Assembly (NCBI RefSeq): GCF_000215745.1
Contig: NC_015663.1
Span: forward strand, 1,302,001 to 1,366,000
Direction: 5' to 3'
From: Klebsiella aerogenes KCTC 2190
GTDB lineage: Bacteria; Pseudomonadota; Gammaproteobacteria; Enterobacterales; Enterobacteriaceae
Length of the DNA stretch: 64,000 nucleotides
Shown: one piece after another, positions 10,222 through 18,881 of the stretch
Layout: every line of letters begins with the position of its first letter
Numbering within the stretch: the stretch's first letter is position 1
Program-made: the position numbers and the translations under genes
The notes under the pieces: generated by a model
Databases searched by the model: none
What the model saw: the letters and a program-made list of their open reading frames with translations, nothing else
What the model was told of the DNA's origin: nothing

Positions 10222-11129
10222 TGGGATCGCTGTTTAAGCAAATTTATCGCTATACCCGCCCGCGCGCCTATCGCCACAATGAGAACCTGTGGCCGTGGGT
10301 AAAAATCCGCCGGGCGGAAAGTGGTGAAATTTGTACTTTACAGTACAAAGGCAAAACGGTACCGCTGGTCGATTTAACCTCGCTGCGCAATAGCATGCAG
10401 GGGGAAGTGCTGCTGACAGCAACCGGCCCTTCAACGCGCAACATTGATTTCTCCCTGCTGCCAAAACACATTCCAGTGATGGGCGTTAACGGCGCATGGC
10501 ATCTGTCGGACAAAGTCACATTCTCGCTCTATACCATTGTCGATATGGAGTTTTTCGATAAGAAGCCCGAGATTATTCGCCATATCGTCCGCCAAAGCGG
10601 CATTATTTTGTTCACCACCATGCACGGCATCGCCAAAATTCTCGATCGCCACGCTGATGAGTTGCATTGCCGTTTAGCCCTTATCGAGGATGGCTGTTAT
10701 AAGATTTACCAGCCCAAAATCGCGAGTCATGCGATTCAACAAGCGTATCAACATGTCGATACCCTACGCTTCGATCCCCAACGGCCCGAGGTGTGTTTTA
10801 GTACCGATATTCGACAGGGAATTTTTGATGCCGGCACCGTCGTCTACTGGGCTTTGCAAATACTGGCCTGGCTGGGTTTCAAAACGATTCTGATAAGTGG
10901 TCTGGATATGACCAATTTCAGCCAGCCGCGCTTCTATGAAACGCAACAAAACCAATTACCTTCTTATCTGGCAACAAAAGTAGAAAATCTTGTTATGCCG
11001 TCTTTTGCACTTGCGGCTAACGTACTGCAACAAGAGCAGATCCAGGTCATTAATTTTTCGCCAGAAAGCGCTATTCCAGAAACTATCTTCGAAAAGGTTT
11101 CGTTTAATGAGTACTTCAAAAATAAGTAA
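10221..11129 (+). CDS. wabI: WaaZ-family Kdo transferase of the core (WabI-like)
   Basis: 302 residues. The C-terminal half shares the signature of E. coli WaaZ: here ISGLDMTNFSQPRFYETQQN, there an SGLDLTG..SRFYDENKNQMP stretch as I recall it. MGVNGAWHLS also matches the WaaZ AVNGSA region. WaaZ adds a third Kdo to the core. Klebsiella type 1 core carries an outer-core Kdo, and its three-gene specific region is waaL flanked by wabI and wabJ. The name wabI rests on family and position and should be checked by alignment. ATG overlaps the waaC stop (TAATG). The gene is AT-richer than waaC. Confidence 0.6.
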   Translation: MGSLFKQIYRYTRPRAYRHNENLWPWVKIRRAESGEICTLQYKGKTVPLVDLTSLRNSMQGEVLLTATGPSTRNIDFSLLPKHIPVMGVNGAWHLSDKVTFSLYTIVDMEFFDKKPEIIRHIVRQSGIILFTTMHGIAKILDRHADELHCRLALIEDGCYKIYQPKIASHAIQQAYQHVDTLRFDPQRPEVCFSTDIRQGIFDAGTVVYWALQILAWLGFKTILISGLDMTNFSQPRFYETQQNQLPSYLATKVENLVMPSFALAANVLQQEQIQVINFSPESAIPETIFEKVSFNEYFKNK

Positions 11130-12276
11130 TCTTGCAAAGCAGGGTTACTCGGTTGTTTTCCCTTTATTTCTATTTTTTAGCGCTATTTTTTGCATGTCCA
11201 CCCGCACGAATAACCTGCTGCATTTGTCTATTTTATTACTGCTGTTGTCACTGCTGCGCCAGGATAACCGGCAGGCGCTGGCTGAAGTTTTGCGTGAACA
11301 GTGGCAAACATGGGGGGGGTTGGTAGCGTTCTTCGTCTACTTCTCCCTCAGCAATATCTGGGGGCATACGCCGCAGCATATCGACTCACCGCTAACACAC
11401 GGCGTTTATCTGATTTTTTACCTTCTGCTGATGTCGACGCTCCTGGGTAGCTCGCAAACCCGACGGCTTACGTTGCTGTCTATTGTTGCCGGCGTCACCG
11501 TACTTTCAATCTGGACCCTGGCTATTGATCATACTCTGGTATTGACCGAGCGGGCTGTATCGCCAGAAAACCCAGGGCCGACTAACGTGATAGATTTGGC
11601 AGGCTACTGCGGTATCGGTCTTTTGATCAGCGGTATGTTATTGAAAGAAAAATCGAACCACTGGTTATATATTCCAATTATCATCATGTTGGTGATGATG
11701 TTGTTAACCCAAAGTCGTGGGCCATTGATCTCACTGGCAATCGCTATTTGTTGCACTCTGCATCTACATCTCTTCACGCGGCGTAATTTGCTTATTATTG
11801 GCGCACTGCTTGTACTGATCGGATTAGTACTTTGCCTGACGCCAGTGGGCGACATGCTGCTTACCCGTTTTGAAGAGTTGGGAACGCAAAGCGGGCTACG
11901 CCTGAGCATCTGGCATCATACGTTGATGGAAATCGCTGACCAACCGTGGCTGGGACGTGGTTTCGGCTATGAACTGAATTTCATCAACTACAGCGGTGAG
12001 CACATCACCACCACGCATAGCGTTTATCTCGGTTCACTGCTGAAGGGCGGGATTATTGGTTTACTGCTGTTGCTGGCAGTGATCGTCTGCGGTTTACATC
12101 AAGCCTGGCGTAAGCGCCATGACGACAGTCGCTATAGTCTGGCCATCATGCTGTATGCGCTGATATTTATGGCTTCCCAGGGGATGTTTATTGTCAGTAA
12201 TCCACGTGAGACATGGGTACTTTTCTGGCTACCGCTAGGGATTGCGCTCAGTAAGAGTGTGCTGAAGAAACGCTAG
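11107..12276 (+). CDS. waaL: O-antigen ligase
   Basis: Periplasmic-face membrane enzyme that joins undecaprenyl-linked O-antigen to the finished lipid A-core. 389 residues with about 11-12 predicted membrane helices. A long periplasmic loop holds RLSIWHHTLMEIADQPWLG and THSVYLGSLLKGG, matching the Wzy_C/O-antigen ligase motif and its conserved His. ATG at 11107 is preferred: it gives MSTSKISNLAKQ followed by the first helix, and overlaps the preceding gene by 23 bases. An earlier in-frame ATG at 10990 would lie deep inside that gene. WaaL proteins vary strongly between core types, so the assignment rests on topology and locus. Confidence 0.9.
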   Translation: MSTSKISNLAKQGYSVVFPLFLFFSAIFCMSTRTNNLLHLSILLLLLSLLRQDNRQALAEVLREQWQTWGGLVAFFVYFSLSNIWGHTPQHIDSPLTHGVYLIFYLLLMSTLLGSSQTRRLTLLSIVAGVTVLSIWTLAIDHTLVLTERAVSPENPGPTNVIDLAGYCGIGLLISGMLLKEKSNHWLYIPIIIMLVMMLLTQSRGPLISLAIAICCTLHLHLFTRRNLLIIGALLVLIGLVLCLTPVGDMLLTRFEELGTQSGLRLSIWHHTLMEIADQPWLGRGFGYELNFINYSGEHITTTHSVYLGSLLKGGIIGLLLLLAVIVCGLHQAWRKRHDDSRYSLAIMLYALIFMASQGMFIVSNPRETWVLFWLPLGIALSKSVLKKR

Positions 12277-12281
12277 AAAAA

Positions 12282-12304
12282 GGGCCAACTGGCCCCTTTT
12301 TCTA
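12282..12304. terminator. Bidirectional terminator between waaL and the opposed heptosyltransferase gene
   Basis: GGGCCA-AC-TGGCCC stem flanked by A5 on the left and T-rich sequence on the right (T5 after a C), in the 25-base gap between convergent stops at 12276 and 12302. It can serve both strands. Confidence 0.75.
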
Positions 12305-13378
12305 TTTCCGCGCGGCGACGAGTCGATCGGCCAGCGCTTTGATATCCGGCCAGAGCGCTTCTATTTTCATATCTGCGACATTTTTTTCTTCACAGACAAT
12401 TTGCCGCGCTTTTTCATACCCTGGCGCCCAGATAAGATAGCCTGGCAATCCGGTATCCTTAAGCTTGCGCTTGTTGTACACCGCCACCATTGGCTTATCA
12501 AATGCTCGCGCGATATGCACAATCGAGGTATCAGGAGTGATCACAAGATCGCAGTGGCGTACTACTTCAACCGCCGAATTAATATTGCTATCAGTAAGAT
12601 AAAGAACCATATCCAGTTCAAGCTGACGTATTTTTTCGCTGCGTCCTACCATCACAATACTTACGCGATAAGGAAGGTTATGCAGGCGTTCAACGAGCGC
12701 TTCTACCTGATGGCGACAAAAATCCTTATCTGTTGAGGCTGTAAATGGATTTATCGCGACACACAGTTGCGTCTCTCCAGCTTTGGCCAGCAGTTCGCTA
12801 ACCTTTTCTCTTTCTTTCAAACAGCCAGGCAAATAATAGCGGTAATGCTCATCTGGCCCGCCAAAGAGTTTCACTACCTGCTTATAACGCTGCGAAATAT
12901 GACTATTAGCATCTAAAAAGTTAATGGAGTGATCGTAGAGTTTGTATTGCTCTTTGTTAAAACCAATCACGCAGGGCAAACGCAATTCAGAAAGTAATTT
13001 AAATCGCTCGTAGCTTTTCACATCATCAAAATCAACGACAGCGTCAAAACCTGCCGCTTTTAACTGTGTTAACGACATCCGTGGTTGATATAAATATACT
13101 TTCTGAAGAAACTCTAAGCCTGCTAATATTTTTTGGCATGTTGGTCCGGTCAATACCGAAACTTTAAATCCTCTATCGGCAAGTAGCCTGGCGCACCCGG
13201 TGGTTACCACCATATCGCCAACCTTATCGTCAAGGCGTAATAATAAAACATGACGAATCAAAGATGGATCGAATGGTGCGCGCTCGGGTTTATTTCTGTA
13301 ACGATGGTTAATTAAATTAAATTTAATATCGCGGAAAAAAGCATTTTTCTTCCGCGTTAATTGTTTAAGGATACGCAT
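12302..13378 (-). CDS. wabJ: Core heptosyltransferase, GT9 family (WabJ-like)
   Basis: 358 residues from ATG 13378, chosen because it begins MRILKQLTRKKNAFF 19 bases after the wabN stop; longer starts run inside wabN. GT9 signatures are LLLRLDDKVGDMVVTTGCAR (N-terminal acceptor-side loop), VAINPFTAS and VITPDTSIVHIARAF (sugar-nucleotide site). In type 1 Klebsiella core the outer-core Kdo carries a terminal heptose, so a heptosyltransferase paired with a WaaZ-like Kdo transferase fits well. The symbol wabJ is inferred from family and place. Probably co-transcribed after wabN, against the direction of the rest of the cluster. AT-rich. Confidence 0.6.
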   Translation of the reverse strand: MRILKQLTRKKNAFFRDIKFNLINHRYRNKPERAPFDPSLIRHVLLLRLDDKVGDMVVTTGCARLLADRGFKVSVLTGPTCQKILAGLEFLQKVYLYQPRMSLTQLKAAGFDAVVDFDDVKSYERFKLLSELRLPCVIGFNKEQYKLYDHSINFLDANSHISQRYKQVVKLFGGPDEHYRYYLPGCLKEREKVSELLAKAGETQLCVAINPFTASTDKDFCRHQVEALVERLHNLPYRVSIVMVGRSEKIRQLELDMVLYLTDSNINSAVEVVRHCDLVITPDTSIVHIARAFDKPMVAVYNKRKLKDTGLPGYLIWAPGYEKARQIVCEEKNVADMKIEALWPDIKALADRLVAARK

Positions 13379-13397
13379 CCGGTACCTTGGGCTGTTT

Positions 13398-14393
13398 TTA
13401 TCGCTGAGTGATTTTACGCTGGTAATATTCTGCCAACGACATTCCTCGTACCTGCGGGGCCAGCCAACTAAAGAACGCTTCCAGATCGGCATATAAACGC
13501 TCGATATCCTGCTCATTCTTAAAGGTTGGACTGCCGCCGGGCATATACTCCGACGAGTGCAGCATATATTCCACGTAGTCATTACCCTGAGTCAATGTTT
13601 GTTCTACGACTTTCTTCATCGTCTCGACGTTGCCGCCCATTGGACGCAGCCAGTGCACGGATGGCGAACGAACTTTACCGCGCAAACGATCGTAGCCCTG
13701 CTTCACGCTATTCATCCACGCCGAGTGCTTATACTGAATGCTCATCGGCACTTCCAGCAACGGGGAATGCCCTTCGCGACTGATATCATTTTCATCGAGA
13801 AAATAAGCATGTTGCGGGAAGCGTCGGTAGTCCGTACCGCCATCGCCCTGCGGCGCGCCCTTAGCGGTCTTCCAGTTCACCCGCGGCGTCACCGAGCAAT
13901 CCACCTGATAACCGTACTCCACCAGCAGCCGCGCGTAGCGCTCGTCAAACGCCCATCGCCCGGCGCGATGGCTCACCATTTTGGTCTGGAAGGTATCTTC
14001 CAGTAGATGGGTCATATAGTCGACCTTCTCACGCATGGCGGCATCGCTATACTCGATGAGATAAGGCTTATGACGCCAGTCATCCGCGGTCAGCGGCTCG
14101 GTCGGCGGGCTGTTCCAGGCGTGCAGATGCATACCGATTTCCGCGGTGCCGCGCGCAATGACATCTTTAGCAAACTCGATATAAAAAGGGTCGATGGCCA
14201 TTTCATAATTGGTCAAATAGACCGGTTTGAAGCCATACTTTTCGCAAAGCTGCTGAAAACGCGGAAGATAGCGCGCATTCTCCGTGGTGATGCTGTCATG
14301 TTTTTGCCAGAGGTTATCACCCTCTGTATCAATCGTGATGAGAAATGCGGGATTGTGCACGAAAACGTCCTCAGGCCATACGTATCGGTCCAT
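13398..14393 (-). CDS. wabN: LPS core GlcNAc deacetylase WabN
   Basis: 331 residues from ATG 14393 (MDRYVWPEDVF). Polysaccharide-deacetylase (NodB-like) fold, with FLITIDTEGDN near the N-terminus (the catalytic/metal Asp block), EIGMHLHAWNSPP and VSHRAGRWAFDERY as further metal-site motifs. In Klebsiella pneumoniae WabN removes the acetyl group from the outer-core GlcNAc placed by WabH, giving GlcN. Its presence beside wabG/wabH fits that pathway. Divergent from waaQ across 78 bases, where I see no clear promoter and no JUMPstart/ops element. Confidence 0.82.
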   Translation of the reverse strand: MDRYVWPEDVFVHNPAFLITIDTEGDNLWQKHDSITTENARYLPRFQQLCEKYGFKPVYLTNYEMAIDPFYIEFAKDVIARGTAEIGMHLHAWNSPPTEPLTADDWRHKPYLIEYSDAAMREKVDYMTHLLEDTFQTKMVSHRAGRWAFDERYARLLVEYGYQVDCSVTPRVNWKTAKGAPQGDGGTDYRRFPQHAYFLDENDISREGHSPLLEVPMSIQYKHSAWMNSVKQGYDRLRGKVRSPSVHWLRPMGGNVETMKKVVEQTLTQGNDYVEYMLHSSEYMPGGSPTFKNEQDIERLYADLEAFFSWLAPQVRGMSLAEYYQRKITQR

Positions 14394-14471
14394 GGTAGAG
14401 CAATACAACGCTTCTCTCAATCTACGCGATCCCCTAGAATCGGAACCCTTATCCTGGATGAAGAACAGAGT

Positions 14472-15548
14472 ATGACGCCTGAAACCCTCTCCTCCGGCCA
14501 GCAGAACCCGGCGCGGATCCTGGTCATTAAGCTGCGCCACCATGGCGACATGTTGCTGATCACCCCGCTTGTAAACGCGCTCAAACAGCAGTATCCCGCC
14601 GCTCGCGTCGATGTACTACTGTATGCTGAGACCCGCGACATGCTGGCGGCAAATCCGGAGATTAACCAGATTTACGCGATCGATCGCAATTGGAAAAAGC
14701 AGGGCAAGCGGCATCAGCTCAAGATGGAATGGCAGCTCATTCGCTCGCTACGCCAACAGCGCTACGACATGGTGCTCAACCTTGCCGACCAGTGGCCCAG
14801 CGCGATTATCAGCAAATTAACCGGTGCGCCGACGCGCATCGGTTTCGATTTCCCTAAGCGCCGTCATCCGTTCTGGCGCTACTGCCACACCGCGCTTGCT
14901 TCTACCCAGCAGCACAATCAGCTGCATACGGTACAGCAAAATCTCTCTATTCTGGCGCCGCTGGGACTGGAGATTAATGATGCGCCGGCGCGGATGGGCT
15001 ACAGCGAATCTGACTGGACGACCAGCCGCGCGCTGCTGCCGGACGGCTTCCAGGAAAACTACATCGTGATTCAGCCGACCTCGCGCTGGTTCTTTAAATG
15101 CTGGCGCGAAGCGCGCATGAGCGCGCTGATTAACGCGCTATCAGCAGAAGGCTACGCGGTGGTGCTCACCTCTGGCCCTGACGCCAAAGAAAAGCAGATG
15201 GTAGAGAACATCATCAGCGGCTGCCCGCAGGCGCGACTGCACTCGTTAGCCGGTCAGTTGACGCTCCGCCAGCTGGCGGCGGTTATCGATCACGCCCGCC
15301 TGTTTATCGGCGTAGATTCGGTGCCGATGCATATGGCGGCAGCCCTGGGTACGCCGCTCGTCGCGCTATTTGGCCCGTCAAAGCTGACCTTCTGGCGGCC
15401 GTGGCAGGCGAAAGGCGAGGTTATCTGGGCCGGCGACTTCGGCCCGCTGCCCGATCCTGACGACATCAACACCAACACCGAAGAACGCTATCTTGATTTA
15501 ATCCCTACCGACGCGGTCATCGCGGCGGCGAAAAAGGTACTGGCATGA
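14472..15548 (+). CDS. waaQ: LPS heptosyltransferase III
   Basis: Adds the branch heptose III to heptose II of the inner core. 358-residue GT9 enzyme starting at ATG 14472 (MTPETLSSGQQ), then ILVIKLRHHGDMLLITPLV and IGVDSVPMHMAAALGTPLVA. Upstream in-frame starts lie in the opposed wabN and are rejected. Leads the run waaQ-wabG-wabH; the wabG ATG overlaps its end by four bases. Confidence 0.93.
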   Translation: MTPETLSSGQQNPARILVIKLRHHGDMLLITPLVNALKQQYPAARVDVLLYAETRDMLAANPEINQIYAIDRNWKKQGKRHQLKMEWQLIRSLRQQRYDMVLNLADQWPSAIISKLTGAPTRIGFDFPKRRHPFWRYCHTALASTQQHNQLHTVQQNLSILAPLGLEINDAPARMGYSESDWTTSRALLPDGFQENYIVIQPTSRWFFKCWREARMSALINALSAEGYAVVLTSGPDAKEKQMVENIISGCPQARLHSLAGQLTLRQLAAVIDHARLFIGVDSVPMHMAAALGTPLVALFGPSKLTFWRPWQAKGEVIWAGDFGPLPDPDDINTNTEERYLDLIPTDAVIAAAKKVLA

Positions 15549-16672
15549 GTAAATTCAGGCTGGCTCTGGTGCGGCAGAAGTATCGCCCCGACGGCGGCGC
15601 GGAGCGCTTTGTCTCCCGCGCGCTGGAAGCCCTCGACAGCACTAATCTGGAACTAAACGTCATCACCCGCGAGTGGCAAGGGCCGGTTAAACCGGACTGG
15701 CATATTCACATCTGTAACCCGCGCAAATGGGGGCGCATCAGCCGTGAACGCGGTTTCGCCAACGCCGCGCGCGCGCTCTGGCAGAGTGAATCATTCGATC
15801 TGGTGCAAAGCCATGAGCGTATTCCGGGTTGCGATCTGTACCGCGCCGGCGACGGCGTTCATCGCCGCTGGCTGCAACAGCGCTCGCGCATTTTACCGGC
15901 CTGGAAAAGCCGCCTGCTGTTTGCCGACCGCTACCACCGTTATGTGATGCAGGCGGAGCGCGAGATGTATCAGGACGCGCATCTGCGCGGGGTGATTTGC
16001 AACGCAGAGATGATCAAGCAGGAAATTATCGAAGACTTCGGCCTGCCGGCGGATAAAATCCACGTCATCTATAACGCTATTGATAACCAGCGGTTTCTGC
16101 CGCCTGGCGAAGAAACCTTTGCCGCATTACGCGCTAAATGGCAGCTACCGCTGAAAGCTAGCTGCCTGATTTATGTCGGTTCCGGCTTTGAACGCAAAGG
16201 GCTGGATGCGGCAATCCGCGCCATCGCCCCCACCGACCGTTATCTGTTGGTGGTCGGCAAAGACAAAGAACAGAACCGCTATCAACAGCTGGCAAAATCG
16301 CTGAACTGCGAAGAACGCGTGCGCTTCTGCGGCATGCAGTCTGAAACGCTACCGTTCTATCAGATGGCCGACGGACTGCTGCTGCCGACGCTGTATGATC
16401 CATTCCCGAATGTAATTCTGGAAGCGATGGCCTGCGGCCTGCCGGTTATCACCACCACCGGCTGCGGCGGCGCGGAGTTCATCACCGAAGGTGATAACGG
16501 CTACGTTTGCGACGCGCTGGATATTACCGCGTTACAGCAGGCGGTGATGGCGCTGCCAACGCGCGCGCTGGGCTCCGCTGAAGGCGCACGCGCCCGCGAA
16601 CGAATTATGGATTGCACCAGCGCGCGACTGTCGACGCAGCTGCTTTCTCTCTATCAGGATCTGGTGAAATAA
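15545..16672 (+). CDS. wabG: Core galacturonosyltransferase WabG
   Basis: In Klebsiella, WabG transfers galacturonic acid to heptose II, starting the outer core and supplying negative charge needed for capsule attachment. 375-residue GT4 (GT-B) enzyme related to E. coli WaaG. Visible features are RQKYRPDGGAERFV at the N-terminus, VIYNAIDNQRFLPP at the domain hinge, VGSGFERKGLDAAI, and PTLYDPFPNVILEAMACGLP carrying the EX7E nucleotide-sugar motif. Overlaps waaQ by four bases and precedes wabH by two. WaaG is the alternative by family; locus context with wabH and wabN favours WabG. Confidence 0.85.
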   Translation: MSKFRLALVRQKYRPDGGAERFVSRALEALDSTNLELNVITREWQGPVKPDWHIHICNPRKWGRISRERGFANAARALWQSESFDLVQSHERIPGCDLYRAGDGVHRRWLQQRSRILPAWKSRLLFADRYHRYVMQAEREMYQDAHLRGVICNAEMIKQEIIEDFGLPADKIHVIYNAIDNQRFLPPGEETFAALRAKWQLPLKASCLIYVGSGFERKGLDAAIRAIAPTDRYLLVVGKDKEQNRYQQLAKSLNCEERVRFCGMQSETLPFYQMADGLLLPTLYDPFPNVILEAMACGLPVITTTGCGGAEFITEGDNGYVCDALDITALQQAVMALPTRALGSAEGARARERIMDCTSARLSTQLLSLYQDLVK

Positions 16673-16674
16673 CG

Positions 16675-17769
16675 ATGCGCATATTGTTTGTTATCGATGG
16701 CCTGCCGGGCGGCGGCGCGGAAAAAGTCGTGCTCACGCTGGCGGAACACTTTCTTAGCCAGGGCGAACAGGTATCGCTATTTTCGCTGCGCGACGTCTGC
16801 GATTATCCGCTGCCGGAAGGGCTCGATTATCAGGTTATCGCCGACCGCTGCCGCAAACCGTGGCGTAAGCTGACGGAACTCTCCCGCCGCGCGCGTCAGC
16901 TTGATCGCGCGATTAAACAAGCAGAACAGCATGGACGCTTCGATCTGGTACTGTCGAATCTGCACAAAACCGATCGCATTGTCGCCCGCAGCCGGGCATT
17001 ACAGAATCGCAACGTTTGGTTCTGCCTGCACGGCGTTTTCTCAACCTCTTATCTTGGTCATCGCAGCGGTTTTGACCGCTGGATGAAGCAGCAGAAAATC
17101 AAGCGGGTATACCAGGGACGCAACGTGGTGACCGTTTCCGATGCGGTTGGAAAGGATTTGGTCGAGCAGTTCGCGCTGCGCCCGGCACAGCTTAAAACCA
17201 TCTATAACCCGTTCGATATCGCCGCCATTCGCGCGGCGGCTGAGGCGCCGGCCGATATTCCCCAAGGGGACTATATTATCCACGTTGGCCGCTTCCATCC
17301 CGGTAAGCGCCATGACCGACTGATTGAAGCCTACGCGCAAAGCGGCATCGACGCGCCGCTGGTGCTGCTGGGACAGGGAAAACCGGAACAGGAACAGCGG
17401 CTTCGTCAACTAGCGCAGCAGTTGCAGGTCGGCGATCGGGTGCTGTTTAAAGGCTTTCAGCCCAACCCGCTACCATGGATTAAACATGCGAGAATGCTAA
17501 CGCTCAGCTCCGACAGCGAAGGGTTTGGCAACGTTATTGTTGAAGCGCTACTGCTGAATACGCCGGTCGCCAGCACCCGCTGCCCTGGCGGGGTAAGCGA
17601 GATCCTTCGCGGCGAATTGTCCCGCGGTCTTGCCGACCTCAACAGTTCTGCGCTAGCCCAGACGATGCAAAGCATTTACCATAGCCCGCCGGCCATTGAT
17701 TCCGCCGCGCTGGAAAAATTCAGCGTAGAGTCGATTTGCCAACAGTACTGTCAGTTGCGCAACGCCTGA
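16675..17769 (+). CDS. wabH: Core GlcNAc transferase WabH
   Basis: 364-residue GT4 enzyme. WabH of K. pneumoniae adds GlcNAc to the outer-core GalA, which WabN then deacetylates. It starts MRILFVIDGLPGGGAEKVVL at ATG 16675, two bases after the wabG stop; an earlier in-frame ATG at 16612 is inside wabG. Motifs: TIYNPFDIAAIR at the hinge, VGRFHPGKRHDRLI, and SSDSEGFGNVIVEALLLNTP with the EX7E donor site. Assignment rests on family and its position directly after wabG. Confidence 0.82.
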   Translation: MRILFVIDGLPGGGAEKVVLTLAEHFLSQGEQVSLFSLRDVCDYPLPEGLDYQVIADRCRKPWRKLTELSRRARQLDRAIKQAEQHGRFDLVLSNLHKTDRIVARSRALQNRNVWFCLHGVFSTSYLGHRSGFDRWMKQQKIKRVYQGRNVVTVSDAVGKDLVEQFALRPAQLKTIYNPFDIAAIRAAAEAPADIPQGDYIIHVGRFHPGKRHDRLIEAYAQSGIDAPLVLLGQGKPEQEQRLRQLAQQLQVGDRVLFKGFQPNPLPWIKHARMLTLSSDSEGFGNVIVEALLLNTPVASTRCPGGVSEILRGELSRGLADLNSSALAQTMQSIYHSPPAIDSAALEKFSVESICQQYCQLRNA

Positions 17770-17799
17770 CGTCGTTTTTTAACCAGGATCGAATGAGTT

Positions 17800-18789
17800 A
17801 TGAGTCAAACGCCTTTATTGAGCATCGTGGCCGCCGTGTATAACGGTGAAAAATTCCTTGCGCAATTCTTTGAATGCCTCGAACAGCAACAGTTGGCAAG
17901 CTATGAGCTGATCCTGGTGAACGATGGTTCTACCGACGGTAGCCTGGCAGTTATCGACCAATGGAAAGACAGGCTGCAGAACGTCACCGTGCTGGAGCAG
18001 GAGAATCAGGGCGTCTCGGTGGCGCGTAATACAGGTATGGCGGCGGCAAGCGGTAAATACCTCGCCTTCCCGGATATTGACGATAAGTTCTATCCCGGCA
18101 TGTACCGCACGCTGCTGGAAATGGCGGAAAAGGGCAATCTTGATGTCGCGACCTGCAATGGCCGCTATGTGTACGAAAGCCGCGACGACATTCATCCGAT
18201 TTTCCCGCCAGAACGCCTGCAGTCCACTGGCGTCCTGCCGGGTTACGTCTGGCTGAAGCAGGCGCTCGACTCGCGTAAGTTCCTGCACGTCACCTGGTTG
18301 AACATCTATCGCCGCGATTTTATTAACCAGCACCATTTCCACTTTGAGCCGGGCCTGCGCCATCAGGATATTCCCTGGACGACGGAAGCGTTACTGGCCG
18401 CCGAGCGTGTGCAGTACACCAGCGAGCAATTTTACGACTATTACATTCACTCGGAATCGGTGTCGCATAAGCCAGACAACGACGATACGCTGATGCGCTC
18501 AGCGCGCCATTATATGAAGATCCTCGAGATGCTCAGCGCCATCAACCAGCGCTATCCAGACAAGGTACGGCACATTCCCGCCTGCCGCTGGCAGATAGCC
18601 AAAGAAGGGTTGGGGATTATCCATACCTTCGACTGCATGAAAGATGAGTCGAAAAAGCATATTATCATTAAAGAATTCTTCGAACGCGGCATCTGGCGCC
18701 TGATCTGGACTAACGCCTGCACGTTCCGTTTACGCTGGCGTCTGGGACGCCGCTATTTGCGCATAAAGCGCTATCTCAACGCCGCATAG
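17800..18789 (+). CDS. WaaH-family (YibD-like) GT2 core uronosyltransferase
   Basis: 329-residue GT2 enzyme, similar along its length to E. coli WaaH (YibD), which adds glucuronic acid to heptose III. Shared blocks are ILVNDGSTDGS, GVSVARNTG, SGKYLAFPDIDD, the LDVATCN region, RLQSTGVL and LRHQDIPWTTEALL. The corresponding gene is called orf10 in the Klebsiella core cluster. Because Klebsiella core carries GalA on heptose III, a GalA transferase to that sugar is the best guess. E. coli has waaH between yibQ and tdh; here it lies between wabH and waaA. The 92-base spacer after it may hold a promoter for waaA. Confidence 0.72.
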   Translation: MSQTPLLSIVAAVYNGEKFLAQFFECLEQQQLASYELILVNDGSTDGSLAVIDQWKDRLQNVTVLEQENQGVSVARNTGMAAASGKYLAFPDIDDKFYPGMYRTLLEMAEKGNLDVATCNGRYVYESRDDIHPIFPPERLQSTGVLPGYVWLKQALDSRKFLHVTWLNIYRRDFINQHHFHFEPGLRHQDIPWTTEALLAAERVQYTSEQFYDYYIHSESVSHKPDNDDTLMRSARHYMKILEMLSAINQRYPDKVRHIPACRWQIAKEGLGIIHTFDCMKDESKKHIIIKEFFERGIWRLIWTNACTFRLRWRLGRRYLRIKRYLNAA

Positions 18790-18881
18790 GCCGAAATCCC
18801 TCGGTTTCCGCCAAAGAGATAGCTTTACGCGGGTTAAATGCTTAGAATTTGCCCGCAAAAAACCTAAAACGGATAAATAGT

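Noticed and set aside
14007..14471. N-terminal extension of waaQ
   Set aside because: It lies entirely within the opposed wabN gene, and residues before MTPETLSS do not resemble WaaQ.
14394..14471. JUMPstart/ops (RfaH) element before waaQ
   Set aside because: No GGCGGTAG-type sequence in the 78-base gap.
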